Of a stretch of 11,360 nt of DNA, positions 1 through 5,525 are shown piece after piece. Every line of letters starts with the position of its first letter. Within the stretch, counting starts at the first letter, position 1. The position numbers and the translations under genes were made by a program. Location of the stretch: assembly GCA_964475985.1 (NCBI GenBank), contig CAYYYP010000070.1, positions 1 through 11,360 on the forward strand, in the 5' to 3' direction. Under the pieces are notes generated by a model, which saw only the letters and a list, made by a program, of their open reading frames with translations, searched no databases and was not told where the DNA came from. This DNA comes from CAYYYP01 sp964475985 (GTDB lineage: Bacteria > Bdellovibrionota > UBA1018 > CAYHWW01).

Positions 1-279
1 CCTTCTGTGAAGTCGAAAATTTCCGGTGCCGCCGCCGGCGCCCAAGGTTTGCCCGCGAGCATGGTATTTCAAACCTACATCATTATCGTAGCCCTTTGTC
101 CGCGGATCTCCGTAACGATAAGCGGCCTTGTACCGATCGTTAAATTCCCGTTGAATTTTGGTAATGAGCGGCCCCAGTCCGGGCATAACTAAGACAACAA
201 GACTGATCACCACCACGAGGAGAAGGACGTATTCGAGCGTGCTCTGACCGGCTTGCATTTTTTTTGCTTTAGTTCCCAA
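1..279 (-). CDS. Class III (Flp/TadE-type) prepilin-like protein, 3' end outside window
   Basis: This partial gene shows 93 codons and continues past the left edge. The N-terminus carries a class III prepilin signal: an 11-residue basic leader ending in Gly, then QSTLEY with Glu at +5 and Tyr at +6 of the mature protein, followed by a hydrophobic stretch rich in Val and Leu. This is the pattern cut by TadV/CpaA peptidases, and such a gene lies just upstream. I chose a TTG start at 279 because GGAG (287-290) sits 7 nt upstream. An in-frame ATG at 258 would leave only a 4-residue leader and has no good ribosome site. The visible mature part (about 80 residues) is already longer than a typical Flp pilin and becomes polar with a Gly-rich stretch, so it may be a minor pilin or pseudopilin. 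It follows the peptidase by 21 nt. The family call is fairly safe; the role is inferred. Confidence 0.8.
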   Translation of the reverse strand, partial: MGTKAKKMQAGQSTLEYVLLLVVVISLVVLVMPGLGPLITKIQREFNDRYKAAYRYGDPRTKGYDNDVGLKYHARGQTLGAGGGTGNFRLHRR

Positions 280-286
280 GCTTAGA

Positions 287-290
287 CTCC
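287..290 (-). promoter_or_regulatory. Ribosome binding site supporting a TTG start
   Basis: GGAG on the minus strand lies 7 nt before the TTG at 279. It decides the start of the left-edge pilin-like gene in favour of TTG over the downstream ATG at 258, and it gives a leader with three lysines, as expected for a class III prepilin. Confidence 0.55.
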
Positions 291-300
291 ACTCTTCATT

Positions 301-852
301 CTAACGAAGGAAGTACCAAAGCAGATAGCCTGAAAAAATAGCCACCCCGAAGGGTGCACGGCTAGTGTCATCGAGTTTTGGCCACTGTATTTCAAGGCCT
401 GGGTTAAAGACCGAACGCACGAAGAGAAAAATTTGCCGGGTGAATTCTGAAAGCCGTCCACGAAAAGTCACAATGATGAGCGCACCCACGATGGTGACGC
501 CAAGGATGTACTCGAGCAGAGCGAAGGCTTCGGTAAAACTAAGAAACAAACCTACCCCCATCATGAGTTTCACATCGCCTGCACCCATGACCCGGAAAAC
601 AAAGAGCGGAAAAAAAACTAGGGTCATGAGAAGAAGGCCCGAAAATGAATCTATCAAAGGATAGTTGAAGTGCACGCACCCCACACACGCCAAACCCAGG
701 GCGAAGAAAAAAAGTGGGAAGGTGAGAAGGTTTGGAATTTTTGCTTTATGAAAATCAATGAACGCGGCCAGCGCCAGGGCCAAAAATAAAGTGGCGTACT
801 TAAACTTCAATAGGGTTAAGAGAAGTTCATTGATAACTATTGTCCCACCCAT
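301..852 (-). CDS. tadV: Prepilin peptidase, TadV/CpaA type (A24 family)
   Basis: A polytopic inner-membrane aspartyl protease of 183 aa that would cut the class III leaders of the neighbouring pilin-like proteins on the cytoplasmic face. Both catalytic aspartates of the A24 family are visible: D33 in FIDFHKAKIPN and D93 in the GAGDVKL box (residues 90-96). About six hydrophobic segments span residues 15-32, 43-62, 68-87, 97-108, 112-130 and 167-181. The length and the lack of an N-terminal methylase domain fit TadV/CpaA rather than PilD. The C-terminal APFGVAIFSGY resembles the end of CpaA proteins. The start ATG at 852 lies inside the preceding pilin-like gene (26-nt overlap), with only a weak purine-rich site upstream, so translation is probably coupled. 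It lies between two of its likely substrates. Confidence in the family is high. Confidence 0.92.
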   Translation of the reverse strand: MGGTIVINELLLTLLKFKYATLFLALALAAFIDFHKAKIPNLLTFPLFFFALGLACVGCVHFNYPLIDSFSGLLLMTLVFFPLFVFRVMGAGDVKLMMGVGLFLSFTEAFALLEYILGVTIVGALIIVTFRGRLSEFTRQIFLFVRSVFNPGLEIQWPKLDDTSRAPFGVAIFSGYLLWYFLR

Positions 853-1063
853 TCACGTTTTCTTCGAAATTGCCGGTCTGCAGGCTTTTTTCAAGCTCCG
901 CATTCAAATTCTTAAAGCCCGTGCGCAGCGTACTGTAAAAGCCGCTGTAGATGCCGATGGAAATGGCGATGGCAATACCCAGCATCAACACATATTCGAG
1001 TGTCGCTTGGCCGGATTGCTTTAAACCTATACCACTGCGCTGAATTGAAGACCGCGTCGACAC
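827..1063 (-). CDS. Class III prepilin-like protein (second of three)
   Basis: A 78-aa protein with an 18-residue basic leader ending in Gly18, then QATLEY (Glu at +5, Tyr at +6) and a hydrophobic helix at about residues 25-44. The mature part would be 60 residues and ends in an acidic, Asn-rich tail. The GTG start at 1063 is supported by GAGGA 8 nt upstream. The gene begins 15 nt after the Flp-like gene and overlaps the peptidase start by 26 nt, so it is part of the same short operon. It would be inserted in the inner membrane, cut by TadV and assembled as a pilin or minor pilin. It differs from its two pilin-like neighbours outside the signal, so it is not a recent tandem copy. Whether it is a structural pilin or an accessory pseudopilin cannot be told from sequence. 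Confidence 0.85.
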   Translation of the reverse strand: MSTRSSIQRSGIGLKQSGQATLEYVLMLGIAIAISIGIYSGFYSTLRTGFKNLNAELEKSLQTGNFEENVNGWDNSYQ

Positions 1064-1078
1064 AAACGAAATCCTCGA

Positions 1079-1297
1079 TTAACCACCCGTAGTGAGTTCC
1101 CTATCGGCACGATCGAAAGCACCATCAATTAATCCCTTTAGCCGGGTTTCCATCTGTCCCTTCAGACGCATGATGATGAATGCGACGATGGCCAAGAGAA
1201 GAATGTATTCCGTGGTCGTTTGGCCGTCTTCCTCGGACATGAAGCGCTTCATTAAATTCTTAAAACCGTTCATGCCCTTTTCCCCGATGATTTGCAT
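1079..1297 (-). CDS. flp: Flp-type pilin (likely major pilin candidate)
   Basis: A small class III pilin. The segment FKNLMKRFMSEEDG^QTTTEY closely follows Flp pilins: a basic stretch, an acidic residue before the cleavage Gly, then Glu at +5 and Tyr at +6. A hydrophobic core (about residues 31-43) follows. The mature product is 47 residues, the size usual for Flp1. I place the start at ATG 1297 (72 aa), where GGGGGAG (1304-1310) stands 6 nt upstream. A second ATG at 1273 would give a classical 17-residue leader and cannot be excluded. It is the first gene after a strong predicted promoter, as expected for an abundant subunit. It is followed by another pilin-like gene and the prepilin peptidase. 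The Flp family call is good; that it is the major pilin is inferred from position and length. Confidence 0.87.
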   Translation of the reverse strand: MQIIGEKGMNGFKNLMKRFMSEEDGQTTTEYILLLAIVAFIIMRLKGQMETRLKGLIDGAFDRADRELTTGG

Positions 1298-1303
1298 GGA
1301 GCA

Positions 1304-1310
1304 CTCCCCC
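1304..1310 (-). promoter_or_regulatory. Strong Shine-Dalgarno site of the Flp-like gene
   Basis: GGGGGAG lies 6 nt before the ATG at 1297. Together with the promoter placed just upstream it fixes the preferred start and implies a 5' leader of only about 15 nt, which argues against the longer TTG start at 1312. Confidence 0.6.
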
Positions 1311-1318
1311 AACTACCA

Positions 1319-1346
1319 ATTATAAATATTGAATGGTCTTTTTCAA
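1319..1346 (-). promoter_or_regulatory. Sigma70-like promoter of the pilin / prepilin peptidase unit
   Basis: Minus strand: -35 TTGAAA (1341-1346), a 16-bp spacer, and a perfect -10 TATAAT (1319-1324). The start of transcription would fall near 1312, about 15 nt before the ATG of the Flp-like gene. It lies in the only sizeable gap (157 nt) of the minus-strand cluster, so it separates pilin expression from the long tadC-FHA-PP2C unit upstream. This rests on motif match and position only. Confidence 0.75.
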
Positions 1347-1350
1347 AAGC

Positions 1351-1367
1351 ATTTCGAAATATTTCGG
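1351..1367 (-). promoter_or_regulatory. Palindromic candidate regulator site upstream of the pilin promoter
   Basis: A perfect 12-bp palindrome CGAAATATTTCG (1355-1366) overlaps a second palindrome ATTTCGAAAT (1351-1360). Read another way, ATTTCG occurs twice with a 10-bp period, so both copies face the same side of the helix. The block ends 4 bp upstream of the -35 box, with the 12-bp palindrome centred near -49 of the predicted start. That is a plausible place for an activator dimer. No known regulator motif was recognised. Confidence 0.4.
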
Positions 1368-1377
1368 TGGATTGCCC

Positions 1378-1397
1378 CTGCCGGTTTTGCCCAGCAG
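1378..1397 (-). other. Small hairpin between the phosphatase gene and the pilin promoter
   Basis: Transcribed leftward this folds into a 7-bp stem (CTGCTGG / CCGGCAG, one G-U pair) with a 6-nt GCAAAA loop. It lies 58-77 nt after the phosphatase stop. No T tract follows, so it is not a standard intrinsic terminator. It could slow or protect the 3' end of the upstream transcript, or be chance. Confidence 0.3.
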
Positions 1398-1454
1398 AAA
1401 TTACCCAATGATTTAAGCCCGTGTTTTGGCTGACGCACCTACCTATACTGAACG

Positions 1455-2261
1455 CTAAAAGCGGCTGCACAACAAACTCACAATGCTTTGGTTATCTTCG
1501 CTTCCACGGGATCTCGCCATGGCGAGCAGGTTTTGGTTCTGCTCACTGAGGAGCTCATCCAAGGCGGAAGTCTGGCTGATCCTTTCACCAAAGGCCAAAA
1601 GATCCTCATCCTTAAGCCAAGGGTAGACGCCATCGCTGCAGAAAAGGATGAGGTCACCCGGCTCCGTTTGAAGTTCAAAAATTTCTGGTTCTAAATCCCT
1701 AAAATGGCCTAGGCCGGCCAAAGGAAACGCCCATTTTTTTTGCCAAACCGTAACTTCACCCGAGGTGGAATGACCACGTCCCCAGCCGCGTGCATGATTG
1801 TAGGAACGAGGCTTCAGCAATTCCACTACGGCACCTTTACGCACCAAAAATGCCTGACAAAGGCCAACGTTGGCGAGAATAAGCCGGCGTTTAAAAAGCA
1901 TACCGCACAAAATATTCGCACCTGCCCTCGCGTTAATAGATAATTTTTCGTTCTCACCCACGAGCCATTCATTTGCAAAATGCATGGCATTAAAAATGAT
2001 GTTCGCGTCGTTGGAATAACAACGTCGGTAAACGAACGGCAACGTGACCTCGGAATCCCCAAGCCCGTGCTTTACGAACTCTTGGGTTTTTTCTAAAATA
2101 GTCTTAGCCGCCACATCTCCAATATTTTGCCCGCCGTAAGCGTCAATAACGCCAAAAAATTTCATCTCAGGATTAGCAAAAAAACGATCTTCATTAAGCG
2201 GCCGTACGGAGCCTGGATGGGTGAGCCCGCCGTAGGCGCGAATTTGAATCTCTGGTTTCAT
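1455..2261 (-). CDS. PP2C-family Ser/Thr protein phosphatase
   Basis: A soluble 268-aa metal-dependent phosphatase expected to remove phosphate from Ser/Thr residues. PP2C motifs run in order: SVRPLNEDRF (19-27, acidic pair E24 D25); GVIDAYGG (37-44, metal-binding D40); a central strand region NVGLCQAFLVRKG (131-143); LILFCSDGVYPWL (204-216, D210); and GSEDNQSIVSLL (253-264, D256). These supply the usual metal-binding acids. Two deviations stand out: D40 is followed by Ala rather than Gly, and the usual GDSR box in the centre reads GLCQ, so its Asp is absent. The start codon directly follows the stop of the double-FHA gene (TAA|ATG), with GGAG 9 nt upstream, which indicates coupled translation. 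The context makes phosphoproteins read by the three adjacent FHA proteins its likely substrates; no kinase is in the window. The family call is firm; the substrates are inferred. Confidence 0.92.
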   Translation of the reverse strand: MKPEIQIRAYGGLTHPGSVRPLNEDRFFANPEMKFFGVIDAYGGQNIGDVAAKTILEKTQEFVKHGLGDSEVTLPFVYRRCYSNDANIIFNAMHFANEWLVGENEKLSINARAGANILCGMLFKRRLILANVGLCQAFLVRKGAVVELLKPRSYNHARGWGRGHSTSGEVTVWQKKWAFPLAGLGHFRDLEPEIFELQTEPGDLILFCSDGVYPWLKDEDLLAFGERISQTSALDELLSEQNQNLLAMARSRGSEDNQSIVSLLCSRF

Positions 2262-4490
2262 TTAATAATTCTCCAGGACTTGATCCGTGTACTCATCATC
2301 GATTACGTTAGATGCCGGTGCACGCACGCCCGCCGCTTCAAGTTCCTGCGTGGCATCCTGGGGATTTTCGATGGTGATGAACCGATAATATTTTCTCCAA
2401 CAACGGCCGTAGTAATCATCTTCCGGAACGGAGGCTTTATAACACTCAAGGTATTTCTTTTTCGCTTGGTTCAGGTCGCTTACGCTTTCGGCCATGATGG
2501 CCTCGATGTAAATGCGCTGGGAGCGCTCATGCACATCCCGTTGTATGCGTTTCATTCCTTCACGGCACTCGGTGCACTTGGGGTCGATCCGCAATGCATC
2601 GCTGTATTCCTGGCGCGCTAAAGTATAATTTTTTGCTTCGTAGGCGGTTTTTGCGGAATTGATATGGGGGTCCCGCTTGGATTGAAGTTCCGCTTTAGCT
2701 TTTTCAATGAGGTCTTTAGCCTCCTGAATGATGCCCGCATCGGTGCCCACGCCGGCCACCTCGGCCCACTTATCCATGGCTTCATAGTAACGCTCTTGTT
2801 TGAATAATACGTTACCTTCCTCAAGCACGTCCCGCATGATTTTCTGCATGCTCTCAAACTTTGCTTTTTCTTCGGCATCGGTCCTTTGTTTGGCCGCTTT
2901 ATCATCTATGAATGATTTTAATTTAGTTACCAATGCATTTTCAGGATCAAGTTCCAGAATTCGCACAAAAACATTTTCCATCTCATCCCGTTTGTCCTGA
3001 TCAAAAAATCCCTGGGCGATGCGTTCAAGTTCAACGATCTTCTTTTTACGCTCGTCGTCTTCTTTCTTACGTTTCTCTTCTTCTTCTTGAGCGGCTAAAA
3101 GTTCACGTCCCTTTTTTGCTACTTCCGCAAGTTCACGGGCGTCCTTGTAAGTGAAGTTGGGCGCAATGGCGAAAATTTTATCCAAATTGTTAAGTGCACC
3201 GTCAAAGTCACGGTGATTCATCTGATCCAGTACGATTTGGTAAGTCTGCAGTACGAAATCTCGTTTTTCTTTAGGCAATTGCTGGAAGTCCTTTTCTTGG
3301 GGGCTAATGCCTTTGGTGCTTTGGGATGTAGCTGCGGCTTTTTTTGCCGCATCGGGATCTTCATTCATGAAATCGCTTAAGGCCCAAAGCCCTAGGAGCA
3401 GGATCACGGCCACAATGCCTTGCCGGCCTTTAGGCAATGCCCGAAATTTTTCCAACAAACTTTTTGGCTTAGCGGGCGCTAAAACCTGCTCCGTTTGGGG
3501 AGGTGGGATTAGGGAATCGTAGGAGGGACCTGCCTCTGGCGTAGGCGGCGCAAAATCGGCCATCGGCAAATCTTGAATGACTTCCGGCTGGTCAACGTTT
3601 GCCAATTCTTGGCTATGATCAACCTGAAGAAAATCACCTTTTTCTTCTTGCGCCGAATAGTCTTTGTTCACGGCCTTGAAGGAAAATTCTGAATCCCCTA
3701 CTTTAATCACGTCGTCGCTGGAAAGTTCATGGACGGAGACTTCCTCGCCGTTCACTAAAGTTCCGTTACCGGATTCCAAATCTTTGATGCTGTAGGTCGC
3801 ACCGGTACGAACAACGGCGCAGTGCTTTCGACTCGCCTTTTTATCCGTAAGGATAACGTCACATACGGTTCCCCGACCAAGGACAATTTCATCCTTCGTC
3901 ATTTCAAATTCTAGGACTTCGTTTTCCCCGACCAGGGCTTGCCCTGGTTTGAACGTGAGAAACACACGGAGTTTTGCGATGGCGACAAACGAAGTTTTTT
4001 CATCTTCGCTAACGGCCCCGGAGTCGGCCATTTCCGATCCCATGGCCTGGGCGAGCTCAAGTTCCGAAGGCGCTGCGGACGGCAACGCCGAAGCCGAATT
4101 CTCGGCCACCAAAGGTTCCGTCTTTGGCGTCGGTTGCGTAGCCGAATTTTTTTTCAAAGTTCCGGTTGCCGCTTCGACACTCATTTCATAATCGGCGATG
4201 CGAATGACATCCCCGGAGGAAATCATGGCGGACTCGCCAATTTCCTTGCCGTTCAAAAAAAGTTTGCCAAATTTGGTGCGACGCTCCAGCTGGATCACGT
4301 TCGTACGATCCGGGCTCTGTCCCTGAAGCGTTTTAAAAGCTGCGTGATTCCTACCAATGGCCCGGTCTTCCAGCCGAATATCGGAGTCGGAAGCCCTGCC
4401 CACGAGGATCTCTGATTTTTCAAGGTCATCAAAACCAAAGGTCTTGATTTCCTCTCCATCTTTCGTGATCCGAATTTTTAGTGCGCTCAT
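2262..4490 (-). CDS. Membrane protein with two FHA domains and a C-terminal TPR-like region
   Basis: A 742-aa protein. FHA1 (about 5-105) has GR at 31-32 but reads GRNH (46-49) where SRxH is usual and lacks an SGNGT box. FHA2 (about 175-273) has every phospho-threonine contact: GR 205-206, SRKH 220-223, SGNGT 240-244 and N247-G248. A Pro/Glu-rich linker follows. One membrane helix sits near 358-375, preceded by a basic stretch and followed by an acidic one, so the N-terminus should be cytoplasmic and the C-terminus periplasmic. The remainder is helical, with a highly charged coiled-coil-like run (468-490) and TPR-like repeats around 425-445, 490-520, 555-580 and 610-650. The ATG at 4490 has AAGGA about 7 nt upstream. 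It is 13 nt after the 339-aa FHA gene and abuts the phosphatase gene. I infer a scaffold that links cytoplasmic phospho-signals to the periplasm in the Tad machine. The exact role is unknown. Confidence 0.88.
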   Translation of the reverse strand: MSALKIRITKDGEEIKTFGFDDLEKSEILVGRASDSDIRLEDRAIGRNHAAFKTLQGQSPDRTNVIQLERRTKFGKLFLNGKEIGESAMISSGDVIRIADYEMSVEAATGTLKKNSATQPTPKTEPLVAENSASALPSAAPSELELAQAMGSEMADSGAVSEDEKTSFVAIAKLRVFLTFKPGQALVGENEVLEFEMTKDEIVLGRGTVCDVILTDKKASRKHCAVVRTGATYSIKDLESGNGTLVNGEEVSVHELSSDDVIKVGDSEFSFKAVNKDYSAQEEKGDFLQVDHSQELANVDQPEVIQDLPMADFAPPTPEAGPSYDSLIPPPQTEQVLAPAKPKSLLEKFRALPKGRQGIVAVILLLGLWALSDFMNEDPDAAKKAAATSQSTKGISPQEKDFQQLPKEKRDFVLQTYQIVLDQMNHRDFDGALNNLDKIFAIAPNFTYKDARELAEVAKKGRELLAAQEEEEKRKKEDDERKKKIVELERIAQGFFDQDKRDEMENVFVRILELDPENALVTKLKSFIDDKAAKQRTDAEEKAKFESMQKIMRDVLEEGNVLFKQERYYEAMDKWAEVAGVGTDAGIIQEAKDLIEKAKAELQSKRDPHINSAKTAYEAKNYTLARQEYSDALRIDPKCTECREGMKRIQRDVHERSQRIYIEAIMAESVSDLNQAKKKYLECYKASVPEDDYYGRCWRKYYRFITIENPQDATQELEAAGVRAPASNVIDDEYTDQVLENY

Positions 4491-4503
4491 AAATTTTCCT
4501 TAT

Positions 4504-5523
4504 TTATTTCTCTCGCTGGGCGGCCATCTCTTTTTTGAGGGCCTCGTAGGCTTTGTCGGCATCCACATAGTTCGGATGTTTAGGCGTCATGTGATACAGG
4601 CGGCGGATAGCGTCATAATGATTGAGCGCCGAACCTTTGCGGTTGGCGGCCTCATCGAGTTTTGCGGCGCGTTTGTGGTCCTTGGCCTCATCCTCCATGT
4701 CGCTCTCAATAATTTTTGTGTACCGCTGGGCTAGGCGGTGATCCGGATGGATCTGCAGCGCCGTATCGAAATTTATTTTCGCCCTTAGGTAGTTTCCTTC
4801 GACGTATTCCCGGTAACCTTCCTTAAAGTACATTTCGGCGCGCTTCACGACATCCGAATCGCGTTGGTTCTGCGGCAGAAATCTTCGCAGCTGATCCATG
4901 ACCGGATTCACTTCGGCCGGAGGTTCATAACGAGCTTTTCTCTTTTTCACCTGAAGCTCGGCCTGCGGCATGAGGAAAGCCAAGACAAGGAGCACGCCCA
5001 CGAGCATCATGAATTTTTTGTTTTTTTCCAGCACGGCCGGTGCGGCGGTGGTCGAGCTCGTAGCCGTACCCCTAAGGGACGCCGTGGCCTCGGGCTTAGG
5101 AATGGTTGCACTCACTAACTTCAATTGGGTTTTTGCATCGAGTTTCACGGGCGGTGCGGTCAACGTTTGGCTGGTGGAATCCGTGCCCAGAAACTCCACG
5201 ACGCTCATGCCCATGGCAATCTGATCACCGCTGCGCAAAAGGGCCTGTTTCATGGGTTTTCCGTTCACCACGACTCCGTTGCTACTGCCGAGATCCTGGA
5301 TCATCACGCCCTGAGCGGAGAAAGTAATCAGGGCATGTTTACGTGAGAGCTTAAGGTCAGGAATGGCCACTTCATTTTCTTCGCCGCGGCCAATGGTCGC
5401 CCTTTCGCTCGTGAGCACAAAAAGCCCGCCGGCATCGGGACCCGCGACGATACGTAAGCGGCCCCTTTCGGAAGGTTGCCGATCCAAGGTTTGAGTTTTG
5501 AATCGTAAAGCGCCTTTACCCAC
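4504..5523 (-). CDS. FHA-domain membrane protein with C-terminal TPR-like region
   Basis: A 339-aa protein. One FHA domain (about 20-113) keeps the contacts expected for phospho-threonine binding: GR 45-46, SRKH 60-63, SSNG 80-83 and N87-G88. A Ser/Thr/Pro/Ala-rich linker leads to a single membrane helix at about 171-188, then a basic segment and a helical C-terminus with one clear TPR (about 228-262) and a second helical pair to the end. The start is GTG at 5523; no other in-frame start precedes the FHA domain, and GGGGAGG lies 9 nt upstream inside the end of the preceding gene. The gap to that gene is 2 nt. The layout is a shorter version of the 742-aa neighbour, so the two may be partners or old duplicates that diverged. 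FHA faces the cytoplasm by function; charges flanking the helix do not settle topology alone. Confidence 0.88.
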   Translation of the reverse strand: MGKGALRFKTQTLDRQPSERGRLRIVAGPDAGGLFVLTSERATIGRGEENEVAIPDLKLSRKHALITFSAQGVMIQDLGSSNGVVVNGKPMKQALLRSGDQIAMGMSVVEFLGTDSTSQTLTAPPVKLDAKTQLKLVSATIPKPEATASLRGTATSSTTAAPAVLEKNKKFMMLVGVLLVLAFLMPQAELQVKKRKARYEPPAEVNPVMDQLRRFLPQNQRDSDVVKRAEMYFKEGYREYVEGNYLRAKINFDTALQIHPDHRLAQRYTKIIESDMEDEAKDHKRAAKLDEAANRKGSALNHYDAIRRLYHMTPKHPNYVDADKAYEALKKEMAAQREK

Positions 5524-5525
5524 CG

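Noticed and set aside
1298..1312. TTG start extending the Flp-like pilin by five residues
   Set aside because: It coincides with the predicted transcription start, and the ribosome site GGGGGAG would lie inside the coding sequence.
2127..2621. Plus-strand open frame of 164 codons
   Set aside because: It lies antisense across the PP2C and double-FHA genes, which have clear domain motifs; its translation shows no recognisable domain.
3939..4415. Plus-strand open frame of 158 codons rich in Arg, Phe and Gly
   Set aside because: Antisense to the FHA-coding part of the 742-aa gene; its composition is that of a reverse-strand shadow.
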